From Frigoribacterium endophyticum (GTDB lineage: Bacteria; Actinomycetota; Actinomycetes; Actinomycetales; Microbacteriaceae): a stretch of DNA of 64,000 bases. Shown in pieces: positions 1 through 9,126 of the stretch. Made by a program: the position numbers and the translations under genes. Under the pieces are notes generated by a model that had not been told where the DNA came from, did no database searches, and worked only from the letters and a program-made list of their open reading frames with translations. The stretch spans positions 496,001 to 560,000 of the forward strand of contig NZ_JAAOYV010000001.1 of NCBI RefSeq assembly GCF_011759585.1, written 5' to 3'. Positions within the stretch are counted from its first letter, which is position 1. Every line of letters starts with the position of its first letter.

Positions 1-236
1 GCGAGCGCGTGGTGCAGCAGGCGCTCGACGCCGCCGCCCGGGGCCGCACGACGATCGCCATCGCCCACCGGCTCTCCACCGTGCGCGCGGCGGACGTCAT
101 CTTCGTCGTCGCGGCGGGCGAGGTCGTCGAGCGCGGCACGCACGACGAGCTCGTGCAGCGAGGCGGGGTGTACGCCGACCTCTACGGCCAGCAGGTCGCC
201 TCGGTCGAGGCAGGTGCAGGGGCCGGGAAGGCCTAG
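1..236 (+). CDS. ABC transporter ATP-binding domain, C-terminal end (partial)
   Basis: The reading frame is open from the window edge and ends at TAG 234-236. The visible 78 or so residues are the end of a nucleotide-binding domain. They include the switch motif AIAHRLSTV, whose histidine contacts the ATP gamma-phosphate, followed by the usual [12 protein letters not shown] ending. This ending is typical of exporter-type subunits in which a membrane domain is fused to the ATPase (MsbA/MdlB family). Walker A and B lie outside the window, so substrate and partner are unknown. Its stop codon shares the palindrome CTAG with the stop of the convergent DUF305 gene. Confidence 0.85.
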   Translation, partial: ERVVQQALDAAARGRTTIAIAHRLSTVRAADVIFVVAAGEVVERGTHDELVQRGGVYADLYGQQVASVEAGAGAGKA

Positions 237-973
237 GCGCGCGCCTCGAGCATCTGCTCCATCGCGTCGATGTCGCTCTCCTGGGTCATGATCATGCCCC
301 GGGCGAAGTCGCCGACCTGACGGTCGTCGCTCCGGGCCAGCACGGCCTCGGCCATCTCGATGCCGCCCCGGTGGTGGGCGATCATCAGGGTCAGGAAGAG
401 GCGCTCGGCGTCGACGCCGTCGGCCGCGCGCAGCTCGGCCATCTGCTCGGGGGTCGCGAGGCCGGGCATCGGGTCGCCCGGGGTGTGCGACGGCGCCGAC
501 GAGCCGTCGCCGGGCGCCGCGCCGGCCGTGTGGTCGTGGTCGCCGTAGCTGCCGTCGAGGGTGGGCCGGGTCATCCACGTCATCGTGGGCTCCGTCGGCG
601 CCTGCGAGTCGCCCCAGAGCTCGAGCCACGCGTACATCTGACCGGCCTGCTGGGACTGAGCCGTCGCGATGTCGTACGCGATCGTCCTGACGTCGTCCGA
701 GTCGCTCCGGTCACGGACGGCCATCGCCATCTCGACCGCCTGCTCGTGGTGCACCTGCATGTCGCGCGAGAAGCCCGCCTCCACGCTGCGCTCGCCGGGC
801 ACGACCGGCGCCGGGGCGCTCAGGCGGCCGACGGCGACGCCGGCCACGAGCACGATCGCGAGGGCGAGCACCGCCGCGACCACGAGACGGAGCCGACGGG
901 CCCCGGAGTCGCGGGGCGCGCCTCCCTGACCGGTCGCGTCGGAGCGCGTGGTGCCGTCGCCCGCGTCGGTCAC
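233..973 (-). CDS. DUF305 family membrane-anchored protein
   Basis: The protein has 246 residues from GTG at 973. A short cytoplasmic N-terminus is followed by one hydrophobic segment at about residues 28-48. The extracytoplasmic part carries two DUF305 half-motifs, [13 protein letters not shown] near residues 71-83 and [13 protein letters not shown] near 197-209, each with an HH pair, with an Asp/His-rich linker between them. DUF305 proteins adopt ferritin-like helical bundles, and metal binding is suspected but not proven here. The GTG overlaps the stop of the upstream DUF3105 gene as GTGA (970-973), so the two are probably translationally coupled. The frame continues open far upstream, but only as an antisense shadow of cbs and metB. 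Confidence 0.85.
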   Translation of the reverse strand: MTDAGDGTTRSDATGQGGAPRDSGARRLRLVVAAVLALAIVLVAGVAVGRLSAPAPVVPGERSVEAGFSRDMQVHHEQAVEMAMAVRDRSDSDDVRTIAYDIATAQSQQAGQMYAWLELWGDSQAPTEPTMTWMTRPTLDGSYGDHDHTAGAAPGDGSSAPSHTPGDPMPGLATPEQMAELRAADGVDAERLFLTLMIAHHRGGIEMAEAVLARSDDRQVGDFARGMIMTQESDIDAMEQMLEARA

Positions 974-1632
974 GAGACCCGGCCGGGCCCGTCGACGCCT
1001 CCGCTGCACGCGGCGCCGGGCTCGGGGGCGGCGCTGGACTTCCAGTACTTGGTCACGAAGTCGGCGACGGCCGGGTCGGCCGGGTCGTCGAAGGCGAGCT
1101 GGGCGCCCCAGGCGCTCACGTACATCGGGCTGTCCATGCCCTCGTACGGCGAGACCACGGAGTACGTCGACGGCGCCAGGTCGGTGACCGCGGCGATCTG
1201 GTCGTCCGTCACCTGTGCCGGGTCGTAGGTGAACCAGATCGCGCCGTGCTCGAGGTCGTGCACCGCGTTCTCGTTCGGCACCTGCTCGGTGTAGACGCCG
1301 CAGTTCATCCAGACGCCCGCGTGGTCGCCGCCGGCCGGCGGGGTCATCTCGTAGTCGACGGAGCCCGTGACGTGGTTCGCCGTCAGGTCGTCCCAGGTCT
1401 GCACGCCGGCGACGGTGATGTCGTCCGGGTCTTGCCGGGGCTGGCCGCTCGTCACGACGAAGGTGACGAGCAGGGCGACGGCCGCGGCGCCCGCGACGGC
1501 CGCGATCGAGATGCCCACGACGCGGTTGCGCTTCTGGACGGCCTGCTGTCGCTTCAGCGCCGCGACCTTCTCCTGGCGGCGGGCGTCGCGCTGCTGCTTG
1601 ACGCTGGGCTTGTTCTTGTCGGTGCTGGCCAC
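970..1632 (-). CDS. DUF3105 family membrane protein
   Basis: The protein has 220 residues from GTG at 1632, chosen because an AGAGGA ribosome-binding site lies about 6 bases upstream and because the earlier in-frame part is low-complexity. A basic, coiled N-terminus (residues 1-37) precedes one membrane span (about 38-61). The extracytoplasmic domain contains MNCGVY and VHDLEHGAIWFTYDP, which are the hallmarks of DUF3105. A single Cys lies in MNCG and another near the C-terminus. Function is unknown. Pairing with a DUF305 gene is a recurring actinobacterial arrangement and suggests a joint envelope role, possibly metal related (inference). Confidence 0.85.
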   Translation of the reverse strand: MASTDKNKPSVKQQRDARRQEKVAALKRQQAVQKRNRVVGISIAAVAGAAAVALLVTFVVTSGQPRQDPDDITVAGVQTWDDLTANHVTGSVDYEMTPPAGGDHAGVWMNCGVYTEQVPNENAVHDLEHGAIWFTYDPAQVTDDQIAAVTDLAPSTYSVVSPYEGMDSPMYVSAWGAQLAFDDPADPAVADFVTKYWKSSAAPEPGAACSGGVDGPGRVS

Positions 1633-1915
1633 GGTGCTGGTCCTCTGCGATGGGGGATCGGTGGTCGGGGGCGGTCCTCGTCGTGCGGCGCCGGGCGAGC
1701 CCGCGGCTCGGGGCGCACGCTCGCTCTCCGGGGGACCAGTCTGCGTGACGGAGGCCGGGAGCACGAGGGCCCCGGCGCGGCCGGGCCGCGGACGGTCGTG
1801 GATGCGTCACCGACATTCTCCCCAGGCCCGTCTGGGAAGAGCGTCCACAGGGCGCGTGTCGGCGAGGCCCGCCACGGTGGCCGTCGTCCACCGTCACACG
1901 TCGGAGGGCCGCCGG

Positions 1916-1951
1916 TAGACTCGGGGGGCGGGTGGACCTCCCGCCCCCGAC
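1916..1951 (+). promoter_or_regulatory. Promoter -10 and G-rich leader hairpin before cbs
   Basis: TAGACT at 1916-1921 is a good actinobacterial -10. It is followed at once by a G-rich arm (1921-1932) that can pair with a C-rich arm (1940-1950), leaving one bulged G. The predicted leader is about 100 bases, ending in GGAG and then GTG 2030. No SAM-class riboswitch core was recognised in it. The rest of the 1633-2029 gap holds no convincing gene; the promoter for the DUF3105 gene must also lie there. Confidence 0.45.
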
Positions 1952-2029
1952 CCTCACCACAGGCCCCGCCCCGTGCGGCGGCCACCGATCCGCGAGCCCC
2001 ACGACGGCGGCGGAGAACCCGGAGACGCC

Positions 2030-3394
2030 GTGAAGTACGCCGAGACCGTCCTCGACCTCGTGGGCGACACCCCGCTCGTCAAGCTGAACAAGGTCACCGA
2101 GGGCATCACGGCCACGGTGCTGGTCAAGGTCGAGTACCTCAACCCGGGCGGCTCCTCGAAGGACAGGATCGCGACGCGCATCGTCGACGCCGCCGAGCGG
2201 GACGGCCTGCTGAAGCCCGGCGGCACGATCGTCGAGCCGACGAGCGGCAACACGGGCGTCGGCCTCGCCCTCGTCGCGCAGCAGCGCGGCTACCGCTGCG
2301 TGTTCGTGCTGCCCGACAAGGTCGGCGACGACAAGCGCAACGTGCTCAAGGCCTACGGCGCCGAGATCGTCGTGACGCCGACGGCCGTCGAGCCCACCAG
2401 CCCCGAGTCGTACTACAGCGTCTCCGACCGGCTCGTCCGCGAGATCCCCGGCGCCTTCAAGCCGAACCAGTACGCCAACCCGGCCGGGCCGCAGAGCCAC
2501 TACGAGACGACGGGCCCCGAGATCTGGCGCGACACCGAGGGGCGCGTGACCCACTTCGTCGCCGGCGTGGGCACGGGCGGCACCATCAGCGGCACCGGCC
2601 GGTACCTGAAAGAGGTCAGCGGCGGCGCCGTCCAGATCATCGGCGCCGACCCCGAGGGCAGCGTCTACAGCGGCGGGACGGGCCGGCCGTACCTCGTGGA
2701 GGGCGTCGGCGAGGACTTCTGGCCCTCGGCCTACGACCCCAGCGTCGTCGACCGGATCATCGCCGCCTCCGACGCCCGCTCGTTCGAGCTCACGCGTCGG
2801 CTGGCCCGCGAGGAGGGCCTGCTCGTCGGCGGTTCGTCGGGCCTCGCCGTGGCGGCGGCCCTCGACGTCGCCCGCGACCTCGGGCCCGACGACGTCGTCG
2901 TCGTGCTGCTGCCCGACGGCGGCCGCGGCTACCTCGGCAAGATCTTCAACGACTCCTGGATGCGCGCCTACGGCTTCAGCGAGAGCGTCGACGGGCGCAC
3001 CGTGCGCGACGTCCTCGCCGCGAAGGAGAGCGAGCTGCCCGACCTGGTGCACGCGCACCCCACCGACACCGTCCGCGACGTGGTCGGCATCATGTCGCGC
3101 TGGGGCGTCTCGCAGATGCCCGTCCTCACGGCCGAGCCTCCCGTCGTCATCGGCGAGGTCGTGGGCGCCGTCGAGGAGAAGGCGCTGCTCGAGCACGTCT
3201 TCACCGGGGCGGTCAGCATGGACGACACGCTCGAGGGCGTCGTCGGGGCCGCCCTGCCGCTGATCGGTGTCAACGAGTCGCTGGCCGGGCTCCGGGCGTC
3301 GCTCGAGACCGCCGACGCCCTGCTCGTCACCGACGACGGCGCCCCCGTGGGCGTCGTCACCCGGCACGACGTGCTGGCCTTCCTCTCCGCCTAG
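2030..3394 (+). CDS. cbs: Cystathionine beta-synthase
   Basis: The protein has 454 residues. It is a PLP enzyme condensing homocysteine and serine to cystathionine in transsulfuration. The fold-type II N-terminal domain shows the PLP lysine in NPGGSSKDR (K44), the TSGNTG loop (71-76) and the glycine-rich phosphate loop GVGTGGTISGTG. The last 120 residues or so form two CBS (Bateman) domains, the layout of actinobacterial Cbs rather than plain cysteine synthase. GTG 2030 is chosen because GGAG lies 5 bases upstream and the protein then starts KYAETVLDLVGDTP, as family members do. metB follows 75 bases downstream, consistent with an operon. A cysteine synthase-like role is a less likely alternative. 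Confidence 0.9.
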   Translation: MKYAETVLDLVGDTPLVKLNKVTEGITATVLVKVEYLNPGGSSKDRIATRIVDAAERDGLLKPGGTIVEPTSGNTGVGLALVAQQRGYRCVFVLPDKVGDDKRNVLKAYGAEIVVTPTAVEPTSPESYYSVSDRLVREIPGAFKPNQYANPAGPQSHYETTGPEIWRDTEGRVTHFVAGVGTGGTISGTGRYLKEVSGGAVQIIGADPEGSVYSGGTGRPYLVEGVGEDFWPSAYDPSVVDRIIAASDARSFELTRRLAREEGLLVGGSSGLAVAAALDVARDLGPDDVVVVLLPDGGRGYLGKIFNDSWMRAYGFSESVDGRTVRDVLAAKESELPDLVHAHPTDTVRDVVGIMSRWGVSQMPVLTAEPPVVIGEVVGAVEEKALLEHVFTGAVSMDDTLEGVVGAALPLIGVNESLAGLRASLETADALLVTDDGAPVGVVTRHDVLAFLSA

Positions 3395-3469
3395 GCCGCC
3401 GGCCCGCCCCGCCCGGGCTCGGGCACCCCGCTCCCCCACCGACCTCCTGCTCACCCCGAAAGGCGCCCC

Positions 3470-4648
3470 ATGAGCGACACCAGCTACGACCTCGGCTCCG
3501 CCGGCTTCTCCACCCGGGCGATCCACGCCGGCCAGCCCTTCGACCCCAGCACCGGCGCGGTCGTGCCGCCCATCTACCAGTCGTCGACCTTCGTGCAGGA
3601 CGGCATCGGCGGGTTCCGCGGCGGCTACGAGTACGCGCGGTCGGCGAACCCGACCCGCGACTCCCTGCAGGAGCTCCTGGCCGCCCTCGAGGGCGGCACC
3701 GCAGCCTTCAGCTTCGCCTCCGGCCTGGCGGCCGAGGACGCCCTGCTCCGGTCGGTGCTCAAGCCCGGGTCGCGCATCGTGATGGGCAACGACGTCTACG
3801 GCGGGACGCACCGCCTGGTGAACCGGGTCTGGACCCCGTGGGGCGTCACGCTCGAGACGGCCGAGATGACCGACCTCGACGCGGTGCGCGCCGCCGTCCG
3901 CCCCGGCGAGACGGCCGTGCTCTGGGTCGAGACCCCCAGCAACCCGCTGATGAAGATCAGCGACATCGCGGCCCTCGCCGAGATCGGCCACGCGGCCGGC
4001 GCGCTCGTGGTGGTCGACAACACCTTCGCCTCGCCCTACCTCCAGCAGCCCCTCGCGCTGGGCGCCGACGTGGTCGTCCACTCGACGACGAAGTACATCG
4101 GCGGGCACTCCGACGTGGTCGGCGGGGCGCTCGTCGTGAAGGACGACGCCCTGGCCGAGGCGATCGGCTTCATCCAGTTCGGTGCCGGGGCGGTCTCGGC
4201 GCCCATGGAGGCGTGGCTGACGGTGCGCGGCATCAAGACCCTCGGCGTGCGCGTCGACCGGCACTCGTCGAACGGCCTGGCCCTCGCCCGCGCCCTCGAG
4301 GCGCACCCGGCGATCGACCGCGTCTACTACCCGGGCCTCGAGTCGCACCCGGGCCACGAGCTGGCGGCCCGCCAGATGAAGGCCTTCGGCGGCATGATGT
4401 CGGTGTCGCTCGCCGCGGGCCCCGCGGCGGCCCGTCGCTTCGCCGAGTCGACGGAGCTCTTCCAGCTCGCCGAGTCGCTCGGCGGCGTCGAGTCGCTCAT
4501 CGGGTACCCGACCGAGATGACCCACGCCTCCGTGCGCGGCACCGAGCTCGAGGTGCCCGACACCGTGGTGCGCCTCTCGGTCGGCATCGAGGACGTCGCC
4601 GACCTGCTCGCCGACGTCGAGCAGGCGCTCGACCGCAGCGCCTCCTGA
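3470..4648 (+). CDS. metB: Cystathionine gamma-synthase / gamma-lyase family enzyme
   Basis: The protein has 392 residues and belongs to the Cys/Met metabolism PLP family (fold type I). The N-terminus GFSTRAIHAG and the PPIYQSSTF block are family signatures. The PLP lysine is K208 in VHSTTKYIGGHSD, and the cofactor aspartate lies in VVDNTFASPY. A GAAAGG Shine-Dalgarno sits 5-6 bases before ATG 3470. Downstream of cbs, it would make or break cystathionine, linking homocysteine and cysteine pools. The sequence alone does not separate gamma-synthase from gamma-lyase activity; pairing with cbs leaves either direction possible. Confidence 0.88.
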   Translation: MSDTSYDLGSAGFSTRAIHAGQPFDPSTGAVVPPIYQSSTFVQDGIGGFRGGYEYARSANPTRDSLQELLAALEGGTAAFSFASGLAAEDALLRSVLKPGSRIVMGNDVYGGTHRLVNRVWTPWGVTLETAEMTDLDAVRAAVRPGETAVLWVETPSNPLMKISDIAALAEIGHAAGALVVVDNTFASPYLQQPLALGADVVVHSTTKYIGGHSDVVGGALVVKDDALAEAIGFIQFGAGAVSAPMEAWLTVRGIKTLGVRVDRHSSNGLALARALEAHPAIDRVYYPGLESHPGHELAARQMKAFGGMMSVSLAAGPAAARRFAESTELFQLAESLGGVESLIGYPTEMTHASVRGTELEVPDTVVRLSVGIEDVADLLADVEQALDRSAS

Positions 4649-4665
4649 GCACCTCGGCACCGGCC

Positions 4666-4671
4666 TAGGCT
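4666..4671 (+). promoter_or_regulatory. -10 TAGGCT of a leaderless start (MFS gene)
   Basis: TAGGCT is followed by exactly six bases and then ATG 4678. No Shine-Dalgarno is present, so transcription is expected to begin at or next to the start codon. Confidence 0.6.
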
Positions 4672-4677
4672 GGCCGC

Positions 4678-6063
4678 ATGAGCACCGTCGCCCCCTCCGC
4701 CGAGCGCGAGGGCGGCGTCCTCTCGCGGCGGTACCTGCTGGCGACCCTCGGCATGGTGGCGCTGATCGGCATCGCGGCCTTCGAGTCGCTGGCGGTCACG
4801 ACCGTGATGCCGATCATCGCCCGCGAGCTCGACGGCGAGCAGCTGTACTCGCTCGCCTTCGCCGCCCCGTTGGCGACGGGGGTGGTCGGCATGGTGGTGG
4901 CCGGCAACTGGGCCGACCGCAGCGGGCCCCGGGTGGTGATCGTCGCCTCCGTGCTGGCCTTCGGGGTCGGCCTGGCCATCGTCGGCACGGCGCCCGACAT
5001 GGTGGTGCTGCTCGCCGGGCGGCTCGTCCAGGGGCTCGGCTCCGGCGCCGTCATCGTCGGGCTCTACGTGATGGTCTCGCGGCTCTACCCGCCGGCGCTC
5101 CACCCGTCGATCTTCGCGGGGTTCGCCGCGGCCTGGGTCGTGCCCGGGCTCGTCGGTCCGGTGGTCGCGGGCACCGTGGCGGAGACCGTCGGCTGGCACT
5201 GGGTGTTCCTCGGCGCGCTCGTGCTCGCGGTGCCCGCCTTCCTCATGATCCTGCCGAGCCTCCGTCGGGTCGGCCCGCCGGTCGTCGCCCCGGGGGAGCC
5301 CCGCGTCTCGTGGAGCGTCGGCCGCATCGCGTGGTCGGGGGGAGCGGCGCTCGCCGTGCTGGCGCTCAACCTCCTCAGCGAGCTGCCCCTGGGGGCGGCC
5401 GCCCTCGTGGTCGTCGTGGCGGTCGCCGTGCTCGGCGTCGCGCTGCGGCCGCTGCTGCCCCGGGGCACGCTCCGGGCGGCCCCCGGCGTGCCCACCCTCG
5501 TGCTGCTCCGCGGCCTCGTGGGCGCCGCCTTCCTCGGCAGCGACGTCTACCTGCCCTACATGCTCTCGTCCGAGTACGGCTTCTCCGCCTCCGCGTCGGG
5601 CATCACCCTGACGCTCGGCGCCGTGGCCTGGGCCGGCGCGAGCTGGGCGCAGGGTCGGCTGGGCGCCCGCGTGCCGCAGCGGCGCGGCATCCGGATCGGC
5701 GTCGCGCTCGTCGTGGTCGGGGTGCTCTCGGCCGTGGCCTCGCCGCTCCTGCACCTGACGCCCGCCGTGGTCATCGTCGGGTGGTCGCTCGCGGGGGCGG
5801 GCATGGGGTTCATGTACCCCCGCTTCTCCGTCCTCGTGCTGCGGGGCTCGGGCGACGACGAGAAGGGCTTCAACAGCTCGGCGCTCACGATCGCCGACTC
5901 GTCGGGCTCCGCCGTGGCGCTCGCCGTCACCGGGGCGGCGTTCGTGCAGCTCGGCGGGGCCGCCGAGCCGACCGCGTTCGTGGCGTGCTTCACCGTCGCG
6001 CTCGCGGTGGCCCTGCTCGCCTTCGCGGTGACCGGGCGGGCCGTGCCGCGCGACGTGACCTGA
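4678..6063 (+). CDS. MFS transporter
   Basis: The protein has 461 residues with 12 to 14 hydrophobic spans. The MFS loop motif appears as GNWADRSGPRVV near residue 75, and RLVQGLGSGAVIVGLYVMVSRLYP resembles motif C of drug:proton antiporters. This suggests export of a small molecule (DHA2-like), but the substrate cannot be read from sequence. It starts without a ribosome-binding site behind a close -10, so it is probably transcribed on its own rather than from metB, 29 bases upstream. The LacI-type gene follows after 112 bases and has its own promoter. Confidence 0.85.
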   Translation: MSTVAPSAEREGGVLSRRYLLATLGMVALIGIAAFESLAVTTVMPIIARELDGEQLYSLAFAAPLATGVVGMVVAGNWADRSGPRVVIVASVLAFGVGLAIVGTAPDMVVLLAGRLVQGLGSGAVIVGLYVMVSRLYPPALHPSIFAGFAAAWVVPGLVGPVVAGTVAETVGWHWVFLGALVLAVPAFLMILPSLRRVGPPVVAPGEPRVSWSVGRIAWSGGAALAVLALNLLSELPLGAAALVVVVAVAVLGVALRPLLPRGTLRAAPGVPTLVLLRGLVGAAFLGSDVYLPYMLSSEYGFSASASGITLTLGAVAWAGASWAQGRLGARVPQRRGIRIGVALVVVGVLSAVASPLLHLTPAVVIVGWSLAGAGMGFMYPRFSVLVLRGSGDDEKGFNSSALTIADSSGSAVALAVTGAAFVQLGGAAEPTAFVACFTVALAVALLAFAVTGRAVPRDVT

Positions 6064-6120
6064 CCGGCCGCGGGCACCGCGCCTCCCCGTCCGGCGGTCG
6101 TCGTCGTCGGAGCAGCGCTG

Positions 6121-6155
6121 CATAATGGTCTCCGCGCGATGTGTACGGTCACATC
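6121..6155 (+). promoter_or_regulatory. Promoter and LacI-type operator before the regulator gene
   Basis: CATAAT at 6121-6126 is a plausible -10. Just downstream, 6138-6155 reads GATGTGTACGGTCACATC, an imperfect palindrome centred on CG with GATGTG/CACATC outer arms. A near-identical palindrome lies at 7383-7400 in front of the sugar ABC operon. A central CG in an even palindrome is the usual LacI-family operator form, so autoregulation is likely. Confidence 0.6.
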
Positions 6156-6175
6156 GCCATCAGCGACGGAGCGAC

Positions 6176-7195
6176 GTGAAACCTGAGACGGACAAGGTGC
6201 GCGCTCCCAACATCCGCGACGTCGCGGCACTGGCGGGGGTCTCGTACCAGACCGTCTCGAGGGTGCTGAACGACAGCCCGAGCATCCGGCCGGCCACGCG
6301 GCAGCGCGTGCTCGACGTCATCGAGCAGATCGGCTACCGCCCGAACCAGGCGGCCAGGGCCCTCGTCACGAGCCGCTCCCGGGCGATCGGCGTCCTCACG
6401 CTGCAGAACGTCCACTTCGGCCCGCAGACCATGGTGAACGCCATCGAGCTCGAGGCGCGCGCGGCCGGCTACCGGCTCAGCATCGCGAGCACGACGCGCG
6501 CCGACGACGACGTCCGGGCCAGCGTCGACCTGCTGACGAACCAGGCGGTGGAGGCGATCATCGTCATCGCCCCCCAGCGCAAGTTCTTCGACGTGCTCGA
6601 CCAGCTCGACCTCGGCGTGCCGATCGTCGCCCTCGACAGCACGCGTCGCACCACGGCCCACAGCCTCTCGGTCGACCAGCACGCCGGGGCCCGCCTGGCC
6701 ACCCGGCACCTGATCGACCTCGGCCACAAGCACATCGTCCACGTCGCCGGCCCGCAGGACTGGATCGAGGCCGACGAGCGCATGCAGGGGTTCCTCTACG
6801 AGATGGGCGAGGCCGAGCTCTCGATCGAGCCGCCCATCCTCGGCGACCTCACCGCCGACTTCGGCTACCTCGCGGGCAAGGAGCTGCTGCGCCGTCGCGA
6901 CTTCACGGCGGTCTTCTCGGCGAACGACCTCATGGCCGTCGGGCTGCTGCACGCGTTCCGCGAGGCCAGCGTCGACGTGCCGCGGGAGGTCAGCGTCGTG
7001 GGCTTCGACGACTCCCCGACGGCGGCGCACCTCTGGCCGCCGTTGACGACCGTGCGGCAGGACTTCGAGCTGATCGGGCGACGGGCCGTCGAGCTCGTCG
7101 TCTCCGAGCTCGAGGGCGGCACGGTCGTCGACCGCACGCTGGTCGCGCCCGAGCTGATCGTGCGCGGCTCCACGGCCCGCCCGTGGTTCCTCTGA
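6176..7195 (+). CDS. LacI family transcriptional regulator
   Basis: The protein has 339 residues. The N-terminal helix-turn-helix is NIRDVAALAGVSYQTVSRVLN (about 12-32), with the hinge-helix region GYRPNQAARAL. It is followed by a periplasmic-binding-protein-like sensor domain that includes the conserved VVGFDDSPTAAHLWPPLTTVRQ block. GTG 6176 is preferred over the upstream ATG 6125 because GGAG lies 5 bases before it and because the upstream start would place coding sequence across the operator. It precedes the mmsA-mmsB-chvE importer, and matching palindromes lie in front of both units. It is therefore probably a sugar-released repressor of the importer. Confidence 0.88.
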   Translation: MKPETDKVRAPNIRDVAALAGVSYQTVSRVLNDSPSIRPATRQRVLDVIEQIGYRPNQAARALVTSRSRAIGVLTLQNVHFGPQTMVNAIELEARAAGYRLSIASTTRADDDVRASVDLLTNQAVEAIIVIAPQRKFFDVLDQLDLGVPIVALDSTRRTTAHSLSVDQHAGARLATRHLIDLGHKHIVHVAGPQDWIEADERMQGFLYEMGEAELSIEPPILGDLTADFGYLAGKELLRRRDFTAVFSANDLMAVGLLHAFREASVDVPREVSVVGFDDSPTAAHLWPPLTTVRQDFELIGRRAVELVVSELEGGTVVDRTLVAPELIVRGSTARPWFL

Positions 7196-7220
7196 CGGCA
7201 CCGCGTCGACGCTCCGCCCC

Positions 7221-7250
7221 GACCGCCGACGTCGCCCGCCCGCGGCGGTC
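7221..7250 (+). terminator. Possible terminator after the LacI gene
   Basis: GACCGCCG (7221-7228) and CGGCGGTC (7243-7250) form a perfect 8-bp inverted repeat with a 14-base loop. There is no T run, as is common in this genome, so the call is tentative. Confidence 0.35.
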
Positions 7251-7341
7251 GTGACACCGTTGTCGGCCGACGGTGACGGACCCGGGGGAGTCGCGCCCCG
7301 CCTCCCTCGGACCGGCGCGGATAACGGAACGGCAACGGCAT

Positions 7342-7400
7342 TTGACAGCGGCCATGAGCGGGTCTAGCTTTGCTCCAGTCGCGGTGTGAACGGTCACATC
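7342..7400 (+). promoter_or_regulatory. Promoter and operator of the sugar ABC operon
   Basis: TTGACA (7342-7347), a 17-base spacer and TAGCTT (7365-7370) form the best sigma-70-type promoter in the window. An operator-like palindrome, GGTGTGAACGGTCACATC at 7383-7400, lies just after the predicted start of transcription, where a bound LacI-family repressor would block initiation. It shares the core TGTGNACGGTCACA with the site before the regulator gene. About 160 bases of leader follow before the mmsA start; nothing else was recognised in it. Confidence 0.7.
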
Positions 7401-7563
7401 CGGTGTCACAGGAGCCAGGTCGTCAGACCCGGCCGCCAGGCCCGGACAGCGACGAGTCAGGACGAGCCCGCCGCACCCGAGAGGGGCGGTCGGCCGACGA
7501 AGAGGTCGAACGTGGAGGTCAGTGTGCCCAGTGCACCGAACACGATGAGCGGGATCCCCGGGG

Positions 7564-9126
7564 GTGCCGGCCGTGGCCGTTGACTCTCCCGTCATCCTCG
7601 AGATGCGCTCCATCACCAAGGAGTTCCCGGGCGTCAAGGCGCTCGACGACGTGTCGATGCAGGTGCGTGCCGGTGAGGTCCACGCGATCTGCGGCGAGAA
7701 CGGCGCCGGCAAGTCGACGCTGATGAAGGTGCTGTCGGGCGTCTACCCGTACGGCAGCTACAGCGGCGACATTGTCTACCAGGGCGACGTCATGCGCTTC
7801 CGCGACATCCGCTCCAGCGAGTCGCAGGGCATCGTCATCATCCACCAGGAGCTGGCGCTCATCCCCGAGCTCTCGATCACCGAGAACATCTTCCTCGGCA
7901 ACGAGCCGACGAAGTTCGGCGGAGCCATCGACTGGCGCGCGGCCAAGACCCGTGCCGTCGACCTGCTGGCCCGCGTGGGCCTCGGCGACGACCCCGACAC
8001 GGCGATCAAGAACCTCGGCGTCGGCAAGCAGCAGCTGGTCGAGATCGCCAAGGCGCTGAACAAGAACGTGAAGCTGCTCATCCTCGACGAGCCCACCGCG
8101 GCGCTCAACGAGGCCGACTCGCAGCACCTGCTCGATCTGATCCGCGGGCTCAAGGGCCGCGGCATCTCGTCGATCATGATCAGCCACAAGCTCAACGAGA
8201 TCGAGGCGATCGCCGACTCGATCACGATCATCCGCGACGGCAAGACGATCGAGACGCTCGACGTCAAGGCCGACGGCGTCAACGAGGACCGCATCATCCG
8301 CGGCATGGTCGGCCGCAACCTCGCGAGCCGCTTCCCCGACCGCACCCCGAAGATCGGCGAGGTCTTCTTCGAGGTCAAGGACTGGTGGGTCCGCCACCCG
8401 CAGACCGCCGAGCGCTTCGTCTGCAAGGGCTCGAACATCTCCGTGCGCCGCGGCGAGATCGTCGGCCTGGCGGGCCTCATGGGCGCCGGTCGCACAGAGC
8501 TCGCGATGAGCATCTTCGGCCGCTCGTACGGCCAGTTCGTCTCGGGCCAGATCATCAAGGACGGCGAGACGGTCCAGATCAAGAACGTCTCCGACGCCAT
8601 CGGCAACGGCCTCGCCTACGTCTCGGAGGACCGCAAGGTGCTCGGGCTGAACCTGCTCGACGACATCAAGCGCTCCACGGTCGCCGCGAAGCTCTCCAAG
8701 ATCTCGAAGGCCTCCGTCGTCAACACGTACGAGGAGCACTCGATCGCGGAGGAGTACCGCAAGAGCCTCCGCGTCAAGACGCCCACGGTCGACGAGGGCG
8801 TGGCCAAGCTCTCCGGCGGCAACCAGCAGAAGGTCGTGCTGGCGAAGTGGATGTTCACCGACCCCGACCTGCTCATCCTCGACGAGCCGACCCGCGGCAT
8901 CGACGTGGGCGCGAAGTTCGAGATCTACAACATCATCAACCAGCTCGCGGCACAGGGGAAGGGCGTCATCGTCATCTCCTCCGAGCTGCCCGAGCTGCTG
9001 GGGCTCTCCGACCGGATCTACACGATCTTCGAGGGCACCGTCACCAACGAGATGGACGCGTCCGAGGCCGATGCCGAGACGCTCATGAGAAGCATGACTT
9101 CGAAGAAGAGGGAGAACGCCGCATGA
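7564..9126 (+). CDS. mmsA: Multiple-monosaccharide ABC transporter ATP-binding protein
   Basis: The protein has 520 residues and two ATPase domains in tandem, as in RbsA/XylG/MmsA. The first has Walker [10 protein letters not shown] (44-52), a Q-loop [11 protein letters not shown], and the variant signature [15 protein letters not shown]. The second has the degenerate P-loop [11 protein letters not shown] and signature [15 protein letters not shown], followed by [16 protein letters not shown]. It powers sugar import through MmsB. GTG 7564 is the first in-frame start after a stop; GTG 7573 is an alternative, and neither has a strong ribosome-binding site. It overlaps mmsB by ATGA at 9123-9126. 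Confidence 0.92.
   Translation: MPAVAVDSPVILEMRSITKEFPGVKALDDVSMQVRAGEVHAICGENGAGKSTLMKVLSGVYPYGSYSGDIVYQGDVMRFRDIRSSESQGIVIIHQELALIPELSITENIFLGNEPTKFGGAIDWRAAKTRAVDLLARVGLGDDPDTAIKNLGVGKQQLVEIAKALNKNVKLLILDEPTAALNEADSQHLLDLIRGLKGRGISSIMISHKLNEIEAIADSITIIRDGKTIETLDVKADGVNEDRIIRGMVGRNLASRFPDRTPKIGEVFFEVKDWWVRHPQTAERFVCKGSNISVRRGEIVGLAGLMGAGRTELAMSIFGRSYGQFVSGQIIKDGETVQIKNVSDAIGNGLAYVSEDRKVLGLNLLDDIKRSTVAAKLSKISKASVVNTYEEHSIAEEYRKSLRVKTPTVDEGVAKLSGGNQQKVVLAKWMFTDPDLLILDEPTRGIDVGAKFEIYNIINQLAAQGKGVIVISSELPELLGLSDRIYTIFEGTVTNEMDASEADAETLMRSMTSKKRENAA

Noticed and set aside
1922-2029. SAM-type riboswitch before cbs-metB
   Set aside because: The leader has a G-rich hairpin, but no conserved SAM-I, SAM-II or SAM-IV core was found by eye.
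233-4660. Minus-strand frame of 1,475 codons extending upstream of the DUF305 gene
   Set aside because: Only the last 246 residues form a recognisable protein; the rest is antisense to the DUF3105 gene region, cbs and metB.
7386-7583. 65-codon leader peptide before mmsA
   Set aside because: It starts inside the operator and has no ribosome-binding site or recognisable content; it overlaps the mmsA start.
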